This document shows positions 1 through 8,886 of a stretch of 37,579 nt of DNA, in pieces. The notes under the pieces are model-generated. The model had not been told where the DNA came from. It did not search any database and worked only from the letters and a program-made list of their open reading frames with translations. Position numbers and translations under genes: made by a program. The stretch's first letter is position 1, and each line of letters begins with the position of its first letter. Source of the DNA: Longimicrobium sp. (GTDB taxonomy: Bacteria > Gemmatimonadota > Gemmatimonadetes > Longimicrobiales > Longimicrobiaceae); contig NZ_DATIND010000103.1 in NCBI RefSeq assembly GCF_035474595.1, positions 1-37,579 of the forward strand, in the 5' to 3' direction.

Positions 1-89
1 TGAGTTCGCTCCTGTCCTGGCGGGGATAGGGGTTGTCATCGAACTCTACTGCCACAGGCACCTTTCTGTACAGTTTAAATCCCACCAAG

Positions 90-233
90 CGTTGAAGTCG
101 CAGCAACAACTACGGGAAGCCTCGCAAACTGCGCGAGGCTGTTCGGCTCGGCAGCCGGTTCCGCTCTGGAGGACGCCTCCCTTTCATCCATCGTGGTCGC
201 GCGAAGCGCGGGTGTTCGACTCAGGATGACGTC
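90..233 (-). repeat. Composite intergenic repeat (R1 plus R3), inverted copy
   Basis: The first 312 bases hold no convincing gene. Positions 90-139 are an R1 element: a degenerate first hairpin (about 90-102), the core GCAACAAC (103-110) and a second hairpin with arms GCCTCGC/GCGAGGC (119-139). Positions 171-233 are an R3 element ending in GGATGACGTC. The same R3-R1 arrangement recurs in opposite orientation at 25185-25330 and 32871-33024, so this is a dispersed module and not local drift. Confidence 0.7.
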
Positions 234-312
234 TCTCTGTGCGTTTGTAATGCTCGGGTGATTGCCAGATCCGGTATGAATCGCGCTTCATCACACAGCG
301 AGCTGCTCTGGG

Positions 313-1284
313 TCACGCCAGCCGCCACGTCTCCAGCGCGCCGTCGTGGTCGCGGCGGACGCGGGCGTGGCGCGCCAGGTAGGCCAGGTGCGCGCGGGCC
401 TCGCGGACGGCGTGCAGCAGGTTGTCGGGCGGCAGGTCGCCGAAGACGCCGCGGGCCACGCCGAACGCGGTGCGCGGGCCGCCGGCCAGCAGCGCCAGGA
501 TCTGCGCGTTGCGTTCGTCGTGGTGCGCCGCGATCGCGTCGATGCGCGCGGCCAGGTCCTCGAACGGCTCGCCGTGCGAGGGGAGGACGAGGTCGACCGG
601 GAGCTCGCGCAGGGCGCGGAGCGAGGCCAGGTAGTCCGACAGCGGCTCGCTGGCGTACAGGTCCGCCCCGATGTTGGGGGAGATGCGCGGGAGGACGTGG
701 TCGCCGGTGATCAGGATCCGCCGCGCGGGGTGATAGACGGTGACGTGCCCCGGCGAGTGCCCCGGCGTGTGGATCCACTCCCATCCCCCGCCGCCGGGGA
801 GCGGCCCGCGCTCGCCGGTGAGCACGATGTCCGGGTGGAAGCGCGCGTAGAAGGAGTGGATGAGGTCGCTCGCCCGCAGGAATCCGGGGATCACCGCGGC
901 GGGGACGCCGATCTCCGCGAAGACGTCCGCTACGTGCGCGCGGTCCTCGGGCCAGCGGTCCACGAAGCGGCGCGCGAGCGTCTCCTCGTCCTCGTGGATG
1001 GCCACGCGCGCGCCGCTCCACTCGCGCACGGGGCCCGCGAGCCCGTAGTGGTCCGGGTGCGCGTGCGTGAGGACGACATACGCCAGCGACTCGGGCGTCA
1101 CGCCGACCTCCGCCGCCGCGGCGCGGAGGGCGCCGCGGGCGGGCGGGGTGTCGATCCCCGTGTCCACCAGGGTGTGGCCCTCGTCGCCCTCGATCACCCA
1201 CGCGGCCACCTCGCCGGGGGGGAACGGGAGGGGAACGGAAACGCGGTGGACGCCGGGGGCGACCTGCAGGGTGGCCGTCACCCG
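313..1284 (-). CDS. MBL-fold metallo-hydrolase
   Basis: A 323-residue metallo-beta-lactamase-fold hydrolase, probably a two-metal thioesterase or glyoxalase II-like enzyme. The signature THAHPDH at residues 72-78 supplies His73, His75, Asp77 and His78. Further metal ligands are seen in HTPGHSPGH, GDH and PSHGEPF, in the usual order. A C-terminal helical extension of about 80 residues, as in LACTB2-like proteins, follows the fold. The GTG start at 1284 is preferred: it lies one base after the fadJ-like stop and has GGAAGG about 8 bases upstream. A longer reading from 1323 would overlap fadJ. The tight spacing implies co-transcription with the FadJ homologue, so hydrolysis of an acyl-CoA or other thioester is a reasonable guess, but the substrate cannot be read from sequence. 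Confidence 0.88.
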   Translation of the reverse strand, partial: RVTATLQVAPGVHRVSVPLPFPPGEVAAWVIEGDEGHTLVDTGIDTPPARGALRAAAAEVGVTPESLAYVVLTHAHPDHYGLAGPVREWSGARVAIHEDEETLARRFVDRWPEDRAHVADVFAEIGVPAAVIPGFLRASDLIHSFYARFHPDIVLTGERGPLPGGGGWEWIHTPGHSPGHVTVYHPARRILITGDHVLPRISPNIGADLYASEPLSDYLASLRALRELPVDLVLPSHGEPFEDLAARIDAIAAHHDERNAQILALLAGGPRTAFGVARGVFGDLPPDNLLHAVREARAHLAYLARHARVRRDHDGALETWRLA

Positions 1285-1285
1285 G

Positions 1286-3457
1286 TCAGCCTTCCGGGAA
1301 GAACTTCTTCCCTCCCTCGGCATGGTCCACCAGCATCTTCGCCGGGGCGAAGCGCGGGCCGTGCTTCGCCTCGAGCGCGCGCAGGCGCTGGACGACGTCC
1401 GCCGCGCCGACGGTGTCCACGTACCAGAAGGGGCCGCCGCGGAAGGGCGGGAAGCCGATCCCCATCACCGCGCCGACATCTCCATCCCGGGCGGAGTGGA
1501 GGACGCCTTCCTCCAGCGTGCGCACGGCCTCGTTCACCATCATCAATCCCAGCCGTTCCTGGATCTCCCGGCGCTCCATCTTCTTCGCGGCCGGCGCGCC
1601 GATCAGCGCGTACACGGCCTCGTCCACCTCGGTCTTCTTCCCGTCTTCCCCGTACTTGAAGAAGCCCTTCCCGTTCTTCCGCCCCAGCCGCCCGTCCGCC
1701 GTCATCTTCTCGATCACCGCGCTGGGCTTCATGCGGTCGGCGAAGGCCTCGGCCATGATCTTCCCGGCCTTCTGCGCCACGTCCAGCCCCACCTCGTCGT
1801 ACAGGGTGATGGGGCCCACGGGGTATCCCCAACCCGTCATCGCTCCGTCGATGTCCTCGATGCGTACGCCCTCGTCCAGCAGGAGCGCGGCCTCGGCCAT
1901 GTAGGGGCTGAGAATGCGGTTGGCGAAGAAGCCTGGGCTGTCGTTCACCACGATCGGCGTCTTCCCGATCTTCTTCCCGTACGCGTGGCTGGTCGCCGTC
2001 ACCCACGGCGCGGTCCCCGGGTGGGTGATGATCTCCAGCAGCGGCATCTTGTCCACGGGGGAGAAGAAGTGCAGCCCGATGACGTGCTCCGGGTGCGACG
2101 ACGCCTCCGCCAGCTTCGCGATGGGGATGGTGGACGTGTTGGAGCCGAGCACCGTGTCCGGGCCGATGTGCTGCTCGATCTCCCTGATGACGCTGTGCTT
2201 CAGCGAGATCTCCTCGAACACCGCCTCGACCACCACGTCGGCGGTGTGGAAGCCGGTGTACTCCGCCGTGGCTTCGACACGGTCGGTGATGGCGGTGACC
2301 TGGTAGGGCTTCAGCCGCTTGCGCTTGGCGCGCTTCACCAGCGTGTCGCGCGCGGTCTTCAATCCCTTCGCCGCGGCCTCGGGCTTCACGTCCTTCAGCC
2401 GCACCTCGATCCCGCTCTCCGCGCTGACCGCGGCGATTCCCGCGCCCATGAACCCGGCGCCGACGACCGCGATGTGGCCGATGTCCCTGGGCTTCGTTCC
2501 CTCCGGCACCGGCGGGTCGTTCTTGGCCGCGGTGGAGGTGAAGAAGAGGTGCACCAGCGCGCGCGCCTCGGGGGTGACGGCGAGCTCGCCGAAGGCCTTC
2601 GCCTCCAGCTCCAGCGCGGCGTCCACCGGCTTGTCCAGCCCGCGGTCGATGACCTCCAGCAGCTTGAGCGGCGCGGGGTAGAGGCCGTGCGTCTTGCTCA
2701 TCACCCCCTGCCGCGCCTTGCGCAGGATGAAGCCGCGCAGGCCGGGAAGGTTCTCGGCCATCTTCGGCGACCCGCGGCGGCGCGCGCCCTTCGGCTTCAG
2801 CTTGCCCGAGGCCAGGTCCTTCGCGGCGCGCTTCGCCTCGCGCAGGAGGATGGGGGCGGGGACGACCTCGTCCACCACGCCCTGCGACCTGGCGCGGCGG
2901 CCGTCGAGCTGCTTGCCGGTGAGCATCAGGTCCAGCGCGCCGGCCAGCCCGATGAGGCGCGGGAGGCGCGCGGTGCCGCCCGCGCCGGGGATGATCCCCA
3001 GGTTCACCTCGGGGAGGCCGAGCTTGGTCTTGGACGAGTCGGTGGCGATGCGGTAGGTGCAGGCGAGCGCCGTCTCCAGCCCGCCGCCCAGCGCCGCGCC
3101 GTCGATGGCGGCCACGGTGGGGATGACGAGACGTTCGAGCCGGTTCAGCAGCTTCTGGCCCTCGCGGCTGGCGGTCTCGCCGTCGGCGGGGGATTGGAAG
3201 TCCTTGAACTGGTCGATGTCGGCGCCGGCGATCCACGTCCCCTTCTTCTCGGAGATGATGATCGCCGCGCGCACGCCCTCGCCGCCGCGCTCCAGCCGGT
3301 CCAGGATGGCGTGCATCGCCTCGACCAGGTCGGCGGAGATGACGTTCACCGGCTTTCCGGGCTGGTTGAGGCGGATGATCGCGATGCCATCTTCCACGTC
3401 CATGCGGACGGGCGACGGCGCGGCCACGATCGGCTCCTCGGTCAGCGTGCTTGCCAT
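1286..3457 (-). CDS. fadJ: 3-hydroxyacyl-CoA dehydrogenase / enoyl-CoA hydratase (FadJ/FadB type)
   Basis: A 723-residue multifunctional beta-oxidation protein. The N-terminal crotonase domain carries the oxyanion segment GGGLETALAC and the segment LPEVNLGIIPGAGG; the likely catalytic glutamates are Glu128 and Glu150. The C-terminal half is an NAD-dependent dehydrogenase with the Rossmann motif VGAGFMGAGIA, then SNTSTIPI, HFFSPVDKMPLLEII and NDSPGFFANRIL, all typical of 3-hydroxyacyl-CoA dehydrogenases. Length matches FadJ/FadB. It hydrates enoyl-CoA and oxidises the 3-hydroxyacyl-CoA in the cytoplasm. ATG at 3457 has AGGAGA about 7 bases upstream. The MBL hydrolase follows directly, and no thiolase partner (fadI/fadA) is in the window. 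FadJ versus FadB cannot be settled from sequence alone. Confidence 0.93.
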   Translation of the reverse strand: MASTLTEEPIVAAPSPVRMDVEDGIAIIRLNQPGKPVNVISADLVEAMHAILDRLERGGEGVRAAIIISEKKGTWIAGADIDQFKDFQSPADGETASREGQKLLNRLERLVIPTVAAIDGAALGGGLETALACTYRIATDSSKTKLGLPEVNLGIIPGAGGTARLPRLIGLAGALDLMLTGKQLDGRRARSQGVVDEVVPAPILLREAKRAAKDLASGKLKPKGARRRGSPKMAENLPGLRGFILRKARQGVMSKTHGLYPAPLKLLEVIDRGLDKPVDAALELEAKAFGELAVTPEARALVHLFFTSTAAKNDPPVPEGTKPRDIGHIAVVGAGFMGAGIAAVSAESGIEVRLKDVKPEAAAKGLKTARDTLVKRAKRKRLKPYQVTAITDRVEATAEYTGFHTADVVVEAVFEEISLKHSVIREIEQHIGPDTVLGSNTSTIPIAKLAEASSHPEHVIGLHFFSPVDKMPLLEIITHPGTAPWVTATSHAYGKKIGKTPIVVNDSPGFFANRILSPYMAEAALLLDEGVRIEDIDGAMTGWGYPVGPITLYDEVGLDVAQKAGKIMAEAFADRMKPSAVIEKMTADGRLGRKNGKGFFKYGEDGKKTEVDEAVYALIGAPAAKKMERREIQERLGLMMVNEAVRTLEEGVLHSARDGDVGAVMGIGFPPFRGGPFWYVDTVGAADVVQRLRALEAKHGPRFAPAKMLVDHAEGGKKFFPEG

Positions 3458-3753
3458 CCGGATCTCCTGAAGATGTTGGTGTTGCTGAACTCAAGACTCG
3501 CCCTGCCAGCTCCTTCGCTGCCCCGGCAGCCCTCACCCGGCTCGCTCAGGCTCGCCACCCTCTCCCGGCAGCAGGAGAGGGTTGGGTGCGGGGATGCATC
3601 GGTGCGCCTCCGATGCTCTTCGCTGCCCGGCTGGCCCCTCTCGGATCCCCGGCTCATCGCTCAGATGCCGGATGGCAGTCCCGGAGGGACTTTGTGCGGT
3701 TGTTGACCGGGAATTCCATTCCCGGTCATCCCGGGTCCCTGGCTCATCTCGGC
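3458..3753. other. Intergenic region with hairpins, no gene seen
   Basis: No credible coding sequence is visible between the two minus-strand genes. The region contains an inverted repeat of the CCCTCTCC...GGAGAGGG type near 3540-3570 and one R1 element at 3677-3727. Confidence 0.5.
3677..3727 (-). repeat. R1 intergenic element with enlarged hairpin
   Basis: The hairpin AGTCCCGGAGGGACT (3677-3691) is followed by GTTGTTG and a 10-bp palindrome, GACCGGGAAT/ATTCCCGGTC with loop TCC (3705-3727). The layout is the same as in other R1 copies, but the arms read GGGAAT/ATTCCC instead of GCGAAT/ATTCGC, so both sides changed together. Confidence 0.7.
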
Positions 3754-4542
3754 TCACCCCGCCGTCATCCCGCCGTCGACCGCGAGGATCTGGCCGGTGA
3801 CGTAGGCGGCGGCGGGGGAGAGGAGGAAGACGGCGACGCCCATCAGCTCGCCCTCGCTTCCCACGCGGCCCAGCGGGATCTGGCTGGCGATGGCCTTCTC
3901 CGCGTGCTGCAGCACCACCTTCGTCATCTTCGTGGGGAAGAAGCCGGGGGAGATGGCGTTCACGCGGATGCCGTACCGCGCCCACTTCACCGCCAGGTCG
4001 CGCGTCATGGCCACCAGCGCGCCCTTGCTGGCGCTGTAGCCCACGGCGTCCAGCACCTCCGGCGGCGAGCCGCGCAGCCCCGCGATGGAGGCCACGTTCA
4101 GGATGGCCCCCGGCGCGCCGCGCGCGATCAGCCGCCGCCCCACCTCGCGCGAGCAGAGGAAGGCGCCGGTGGCGTTCACCTCCATCACCTTGCGCCACGC
4201 CTCCAGCGGCATCTCGGCCGCGGGGGCGCCCCACGAGGTGCCGCTGTTGTTCACCAGCAGGTCCACGGGGCCCAGCTCGTTCCCGGCCGCGTCGACGCCC
4301 GCGCGCACGTCGTCCTCGCTGGCGACGTCCATGCGCAGCGCCAGGGTGCGCGCGCCGTACGCGTCGCGCAGCCCGCGCGACACCTCCTCGCACGCCTCCA
4401 GGTTGCGCGACGCGAGGGCGACGGACGCGCCCGCCTGCGCCAGCCCCGCGGCGATCTCGGCGCCCAGCCCGCGCCCGCCGCCGGTGACCAGGGCCACGCG
4501 CCCGGTGAGGTCGAACAGCTCGCGCAGGACGGGTGCGGGCAC
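3754..4542 (-). CDS. SDR family NAD(P)-dependent oxidoreductase
   Basis: A classical short-chain dehydrogenase/reductase of 262 residues. It has the cofactor-binding GGGRGLG near residues 21-27, the NNSG motif near 98-101, and a catalytic set of Ser152, Tyr169 and Lys173 in NVASIAG...GYSASKG. The C-terminal segment GQILAVDGGMTAG is typical of the gluconate 5-dehydrogenase / 3-oxoacyl-ACP reductase branch. The chosen GTG start at 4542 has CGGAG about 9 bases upstream and precedes the usual LFDLTGRVALVTGG opening. A longer reading to 4827 adds about 95 low-complexity Arg/Pro residues and was rejected. Substrate is unknown; beta-keto-acyl, polyol and steroid alcohols are all possible. It sits downstream of no obvious partner and is divergent from the zinc-ribbon gene at 4911. 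Confidence 0.88.
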   Translation of the reverse strand: MPAPVLRELFDLTGRVALVTGGGRGLGAEIAAGLAQAGASVALASRNLEACEEVSRGLRDAYGARTLALRMDVASEDDVRAGVDAAGNELGPVDLLVNNSGTSWGAPAAEMPLEAWRKVMEVNATGAFLCSREVGRRLIARGAPGAILNVASIAGLRGSPPEVLDAVGYSASKGALVAMTRDLAVKWARYGIRVNAISPGFFPTKMTKVVLQHAEKAIASQIPLGRVGSEGELMGVAVFLLSPAAAYVTGQILAVDGGMTAG

Positions 4543-4910
4543 GCGCTTCGGCTCCGGTCGCGGGTCGTTCGGGGCGCCGTTCCGAGGCGCGGGGAGACGG
4601 AATGTAACCCGGCGGATTTCCCTTGCAAATACTGGAAAAGCTGAGCGTCGCTCAGTCTCCCGGTCCGGACCGGTGCGGCCTGGGCGGGGGACCGCCTCCG
4701 TGCCACGGCTGTCGGGGCCGCCGGCCGCGATTGTGGCCGGAACGCCCCGCTTGGCGGGGCAACCGCGCCCCAGGCCGGCCCGCCCGTTCCGGCGCCGCCG
4801 TCGCGAACTCCGCGTCGTTGCTGGCATTCGTGCGACGGCGCGGTGTAGCAGACGGTGGCACCGGGATTGCCGCCTTCCAGGCTCGACCCTCCCACGGCCG
4901 AGGTGGATTC
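4543..4910. other. Divergent intergenic region
   Basis: This 368-base spacer separates the leftward SDR from the rightward zinc-ribbon gene. A possible minus-strand promoter (TTGCAA, about 15 bases, TTACAT) lies near 4600-4626. No gene is convincing; the open frames here are Arg/Pro/Gly-rich shadows. Confidence 0.3.
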
Positions 4911-5882
4911 ATGGCTCCCCCCGATCCCCACGTGATCTGGCGCCGTCCGGGCCAGGCCCAGCCGCAGCAGCAGGAAGAGCAGCAGCAACCCGGGTCGCCG
5001 CCGCGCTCACCGTTCGTCATCTGGGACAGGTCGCGGCGCTCCGGCGGCGCGGCGGCCGGCACCCGGGTGCCGCCGCGATCGATGCTGGTGGAGGTGGAGT
5101 GCCACAACTGCGGGCGCCCGATGCGGGGCATCTACTGCAGCAACTGCGGCCACAAGCCGGATGAGCCGGCCACGATCGGCACCCTGCTCTACGAGCAGCT
5201 GATCGAGGAGCGGCTGAACGACGGCTTCGCCTATCTCAAGGCGCTCTGGTTCATCGTCGTCTGTCCCCGCCACTTCTTCAACGGCGTGCTGATCCAGCGG
5301 ACGCTGCTTCCCAACGACCGCTGGCTCCTGGGCGGCGCGTGGAAGCGCGTGTCGCACAAGGTACAGGACGTGGCGGATCCGGTGCGGTTCGTGGCGATCT
5401 CGTTCGGCATCCTGCTCCTGCTGAAGGTGACCGGCGTGATCCACGAGGAGCCGGGAGCCACGGAGTCGGTGCCCGAGTGGGCGCAGACGCTGATCCACTC
5501 GGACATGATCATGCACGAGGTGGAGATCCTGCTCATGCTCATCGGCGTGGCGATCTACTCCTACGCGCTGTCGATCATCCTGGGCGAGCGGATCTCCACC
5601 AGCGACATCACCCGCTTCTTCCTGTACCTCAGCGGGATCGTGGCGTTGGTCGGCGGGATCCTTCCCGAGATCGTGGACGACGAGGTGACGATGACGCTGA
5701 CCATCGTCGGCGTATGGGCGTACCTGCTGATCCTGACCTACGTGGTGCTGCCGCGGCTGTATTCCATCACGCGCAAGCGCCTGCTCGCCTCGCAGTTCGG
5801 AGCACTCCTGCTGCTGCTGGGGGCGGCCGCGTTCCTCGCGTTCGTCGCCGGCGTGCTGGAGGGCATCACCGGCGCGTCCTGA
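4911..5882 (+). CDS. Zinc-ribbon multi-pass membrane protein (DUF3667-like)
   Basis: A 323-residue protein with a Gln/Pro-rich N-terminus, a CxxC-x8-CxxC zinc ribbon (Cys64, Cys67, Cys76, Cys79; CHNCGRP...YCSNCG), an amphipathic stretch containing a DGFAYLKALWFIVVCPRHFF-type segment, and about five hydrophobic segments from residue 160 to the end. This order of zinc ribbon, conserved loop and membrane bundle resembles DUF3667 proteins; no biochemical role is established for them that I can name. ATG at 4911 has GAGGTGG about 5 bases upstream; the longer frame from 4623 has no ribosome-binding site. The next gene is a paralogue, so this is a tandem duplication. Codon use matches its neighbours. 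Confidence 0.82.
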   Translation: MAPPDPHVIWRRPGQAQPQQQEEQQQPGSPPRSPFVIWDRSRRSGGAAAGTRVPPRSMLVEVECHNCGRPMRGIYCSNCGHKPDEPATIGTLLYEQLIEERLNDGFAYLKALWFIVVCPRHFFNGVLIQRTLLPNDRWLLGGAWKRVSHKVQDVADPVRFVAISFGILLLLKVTGVIHEEPGATESVPEWAQTLIHSDMIMHEVEILLMLIGVAIYSYALSIILGERISTSDITRFFLYLSGIVALVGGILPEIVDDEVTMTLTIVGVWAYLLILTYVVLPRLYSITRKRLLASQFGALLLLLGAAAFLAFVAGVLEGITGAS

Positions 5883-5964
5883 CCGCGCGGCGGGCACGGA
5901 GCCGCGGCGGCCGGCACGGCTTCCTTTCCCCCGCGTTTCCGGCGCGCCCACCGGGAAGGCTTCG

Positions 5965-7017
5965 ATGAGCACCATCCCTCTCGACCCGGCGCCGGCCGAC
6001 CTCGCCGCACCGGCCGCCCACGCGGACGCGGCGGCGCCGGCCAAGCGCGTGCGGCGGCAGGGCGGGCACTGCGGCAACTGCGGCTTCGAGGACACGGGGC
6101 ACTACTGCAGCCGCTGCGGCGAGCCGCTGCACGGCACCACCGACACGGTGCTGCAGATCCTGTGGGCGGACCTGGTGGAGGGGCCGGTGCACAACGGGTT
6201 CGCGCTGGCCAAGACCACGTGGCTGATGCTGTGGCGGCCGCGGCGCTTCTTCGACGGAGTGCTGCGGCGCCAGCACGGGATGACGCACGTGCCGTTCTTC
6301 CTGGCGCCGGTCTGGCGGCGCGTGAGCCACAAGCCGCACGGCGTGCCCAACGCGGTGAAGTACTTCGTGCTCATCTACACCCTCACCGTCCTGGGCGCGT
6401 GGGCGGTGGGGGTGAACGTCTTCCCGCCCATCCCCATTCCCTTCCGCCCGGGCGCGGTGCTGCCGGGCGCGTTCGCCGAGCCCCTCTTCCTGGTTTTCGT
6501 GGTGTTCGCGGCGGCGATGTACTCGAAGGCGGTGTCGATGCTGCTGGGCGGGCGGATCGAGACGGAGCTGCTCACGCGCTTCATGCTGTACCTGAACGGC
6601 TTCGCGCTGATCCCGTTCGTGGGGATGGCGATGACCGGAACGCGGCACCCGTGGGGGTTCCTCGCCTCTCTGGCGTTCTGGCTGTACGCGCTGTTCGCGC
6701 TGCCGCAGCTGTCGCTGCCGCGCATCTTCGGCGTCTCGCGCACGCGGCTGGGGTTCGCGCAGGCGGGCGCGGCCGTGGCCAACGTGCTGCTGTTCGTGGT
6801 GATGATCTTCTGCGCGGGCATTGCCCTGGATCTGCTGGCGCCGAACTGGAACCAGCGCGCGGCGGCCACCTCCGCCACGCCGCGCGTCTTCGATCCTGCC
6901 GAGTCGGGACTCTCGGCGGTGCGGCGGGCAGCGGCCAGCAACGTGTTCCCGATGGACACCGTCGCCACGATCCTGCAGCTCCCCGCGCCGAACGCGCCAC
7001 CGCCGAAAGGCGAATGA
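5965..7017 (+). CDS. Zinc-ribbon multi-pass membrane protein, tandem paralogue
   Basis: A 350-residue paralogue of the preceding gene, 82 bases downstream on the same strand. Cys36, Cys39, Cys48 and Cys51 form the zinc ribbon (CGNCGF...YCSRCG). The shared segments after it are NGFALAKTTWLMLWRPRRFF, RRVSHKPHG (compare KRVSHKVQD in the neighbour) and RFMLYLNG (compare RFFLYLSG). Five or so membrane spans follow, then a Pro/Ala-rich tail. ATG at 5965 has GGAAGG five bases upstream. The final codons and the stop (7015-7017) lie inside the first palindrome of an R1 repeat, so the repeat either supplied the current C-terminus or abuts it exactly. Function unknown; the pair probably acts together in the inner membrane. 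Confidence 0.82.
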   Translation: MSTIPLDPAPADLAAPAAHADAAAPAKRVRRQGGHCGNCGFEDTGHYCSRCGEPLHGTTDTVLQILWADLVEGPVHNGFALAKTTWLMLWRPRRFFDGVLRRQHGMTHVPFFLAPVWRRVSHKPHGVPNAVKYFVLIYTLTVLGAWAVGVNVFPPIPIPFRPGAVLPGAFAEPLFLVFVVFAAAMYSKAVSMLLGGRIETELLTRFMLYLNGFALIPFVGMAMTGTRHPWGFLASLAFWLYALFALPQLSLPRIFGVSRTRLGFAQAGAAVANVLLFVVMIFCAGIALDLLAPNWNQRAAATSATPRVFDPAESGLSAVRRAAASNVFPMDTVATILQLPAPNAPPPKGE

Positions 7018-7209
7018 ATTCGCAGCAACAACAGCACAAAGTCCCTGCGGGACTGCTGGAAAGCATCCGAGCGAAAGGCTGAAATCTGTGCCGCCGCCGG
7101 TTTCTCCAGGTGCGCTTCGGCGGCACGAGCGCCCGCTTGCCTCAACAAGGGTGGGGCGCGAGTCCGCGAAGGCGGACTTTGGGCCGTTGTTGCCGCGAAT
7201 TCCATTCGC
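7010..7209. repeat. Inverted pair of R1 elements
   Basis: One R1 copy reads rightward at 7010-7054 (hairpin GCGAAT-GA-ATTCGC, core AGCAACAAC, hairpin AGTCCC/GGGACT). A second reads leftward at 7161-7209 (AGTCCGC/GCGGACT, GTTGTTG, GCGAAT-TCC-ATTCGC). The two copies face each other about 106 bases apart. The rest of the 7018-7340 spacer shows no gene. Confidence 0.75.
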
Positions 7210-7340
7210 CTTTCCGTCCGGCTTCATTCCACATCCACCCCCCACCCCGGCCACATCGCTTGCGCCGGGGCCGTGCGCGTGGGGAGATTCAGCGCCGTCC
7301 GCCCATCGCCATCTTCCCGATCCCCATCCGCCGGCCCGAC

Positions 7341-8489
7341 ATGGATCCCCGCTCCACCCCCGCGATCGAGGCGCTGCGCGATACGGCGCGCGCCATCGTC
7401 GACGAGACGCTGATCCCCGCCGAGCCCGAGGTCCTGCGCACCGGCACCATCCCCGGCGAGGGGATGCGGCGGCTGAGGGAGGCGGGGATGTTCGGCATCA
7501 CCATCCCCAAAGAGTTCGGAGGGATGGGGATGCACACGTTCGCGCAGGTGGTGGTGCACGAGGAGCTTGCACGCGCGCACCACGGGTTCCTGGGCGGGCT
7601 GACGCTGTCCAACGGGATCGGCATCTCCGCGCTGCTCGCGGCGGGAAGCGACGAGCTGAAGCGGCGCTACGTCCCCGCGGTCGCGAGCGGCGAGGTGACG
7701 ACGGCGTTCGCGCTCACCGAGCCGGAGGCGGGCTCGGACGCGGGGCGCATCCGCACGCGCGCCGTGCGCCACGGCGACGAGTGGGTGATCGACGGGACCA
7801 AGCACTACATCACCAACGGCCCCGGAGCCGAGCTGGTGACGGTGATCGCCGTGACCGACCCGGAGAAGGGAACGCGCGGCGGGGTGACGGCGTTCCTCGT
7901 CGACCGGCGGGAGATGGAGGGCGTGGTGGTGGAGGAGGTGCAGCGGACGATGGGGACGCCGCCGTACTCGCAGGCGCGGCTGCGCTTCGATTCGGTGCGC
8001 GTCCCCGCGAGCCACATGCTGGGACGGGAGGGAGAGGGCTTCCGGCTGGCGATGGGCGCGCTCGATCACGGCCGCATCGTGGTGGCCGCGGGGGCGCTGG
8101 GGCCGATGTCGCGCCTGATCGCGGCGATGGTGGAGCGCGCGAAGGGGCGCGAGCAGTTCGGCGGCCCCATCTCCCAGTTCCAGGGCGTGCAGTGGATGAT
8201 CGCCGACAGCGAGACCGACCGCTACGCCGCGCGGCAGATGACCTACGACGCCGCGTGGCGGATGGACCAGGGCGAGCGGGTGACGCGCGAGGCGTCGATG
8301 GCCAAGCTCTTCGCGACCGAGGCGGTGGGGCGCGTGGCCGACCGCGCGGTGCAGCTCTTCGGCGGGCAGGGGGTGATGGAGACGGGCCCCGTGCAGCACC
8401 TCTTCCGCGACGTCCGCGTCATGCGCATCTACGAGGGGACCAGCGAGATCCAGCGGCTGGTGATCGCGCGGGAGGCGCTGAAGGGGTAG
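7341..8489 (+). CDS. Acyl-CoA dehydrogenase
   Basis: A 382-residue FAD-dependent acyl-CoA dehydrogenase that introduces the alpha,beta double bond of acyl-CoA. The family signatures are in order: FALTEPEAGSDAG (substrate/FAD loop), WVIDGTKHYITNG, REQFGGPISQFQGVQWMIAD, QLFGGQGVMETGPVQHLFRD, and RVMRIYEGTSEIQRLVIARE, whose YEGTSEI contains the usual catalytic glutamate position of the short/medium-chain enzymes. ATG at 7341 fits the family start, although no clear Shine-Dalgarno sequence precedes it. It could supply enoyl-CoA to the FadJ homologue encoded at 1286-3457, but the genes are not an operon. Chain-length specificity, or a role in branched-chain amino acid breakdown, cannot be told from sequence. 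Confidence 0.92.
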   Translation: MDPRSTPAIEALRDTARAIVDETLIPAEPEVLRTGTIPGEGMRRLREAGMFGITIPKEFGGMGMHTFAQVVVHEELARAHHGFLGGLTLSNGIGISALLAAGSDELKRRYVPAVASGEVTTAFALTEPEAGSDAGRIRTRAVRHGDEWVIDGTKHYITNGPGAELVTVIAVTDPEKGTRGGVTAFLVDRREMEGVVVEEVQRTMGTPPYSQARLRFDSVRVPASHMLGREGEGFRLAMGALDHGRIVVAAGALGPMSRLIAAMVERAKGREQFGGPISQFQGVQWMIADSETDRYAARQMTYDAAWRMDQGERVTREASMAKLFATEAVGRVADRAVQLFGGQGVMETGPVQHLFRDVRVMRIYEGTSEIQRLVIAREALKG

Positions 8490-8516
8490 GCGGGCTCGCG
8501 GGAAGGGCCGGGAAAG

Positions 8517-8564
8517 GCGAATGAATTCGCGGCAACAACGGCCCGAAGTCCGCCTTCGCGGACT
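8517..8564 (+). repeat. R1 intergenic element
   Basis: A complete copy: palindrome GCGAAT-GA-ATTCGC (8517-8530), core GGCAACAAC (8531-8539), and hairpin AGTCCGC-CTTC-GCGGACT (8547-8564). It lies between the acyl-CoA dehydrogenase stop and the RiPP-like precursor and may also act as the dehydrogenase terminator. Confidence 0.75.
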
Positions 8565-8624
8565 CGTCGTCCGGCACTGAGGCGGCGAGCCCGCTTTAGC
8601 GTGAGGTGGACTGCGGGGCAAGGG

Positions 8625-8654
8625 TTGCGTTACGGTTGACGACTGTTTTAGAAT
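8625..8654 (+). promoter_or_regulatory. Candidate promoter of the first precursor peptide
   Basis: TTGCGT (8625-8630), 18 bases, TAGAAT (8649-8654), in a locally AT-richer patch 36 bases before the peptide start. A second TTGACG at 8636 is too close to the -10 to be its partner. Confidence 0.4.
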
Positions 8655-8689
8655 CGGGGGATCCCATCCACACACCCCGAGGAGCTCCC

Positions 8690-8863
8690 ATGAAGAAGCT
8701 GAAGCTGGACCTGGACACGCTGGCGCTGGATTCGTTCGACACGGCGGACGGGAAGGGCACCATTCAGGGCCACTTCGTGCCCACGAACCCGTGGTGCGCC
8801 GGGAACACGTACAAGACGTACTGCCCCGACACCCTCTGCACCTGCCCGCCTCCGATCTACTGA
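8690..8863 (+). CDS. RiPP precursor-like peptide (pinensin-type leader)
   Basis: A 57-residue peptide. The leader is MKKLKLDLDTLALDSFDTAD followed by a GKGTIQGH junction, and the C-terminal core is rich in Cys, Pro, Tyr and Thr (four Cys at residues 36, 45, 50 and 52). A KLxLxLxxLxxxSFxT leader, a G(T)-type junction and a Cys/Ser/Thr core is the pattern I know from pinensin-like class I lanthipeptide precursors. ATG at 8690 has the strong GAGGAG about six bases upstream; the longer frame from 8606 has none. A 14-bp hairpin follows the stop, so it is a single-gene transcript. No lanthipeptide dehydratase, cyclase or exporter is in the window, so modification would have to be in trans. Family assignment is from motif only. 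Confidence 0.75.
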   Translation: MKKLKLDLDTLALDSFDTADGKGTIQGHFVPTNPWCAGNTYKTYCPDTLCTCPPPIY

Positions 8864-8886
8864 GCGGTCGCCGGCACCGGCAGCAA

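Noticed and set aside
8606-8863. Longer reading of the first precursor peptide from 8606
   Set aside because: It lacks a ribosome-binding site and starts upstream of the likely -10; ATG 8690 has GAGGAG at ideal spacing.
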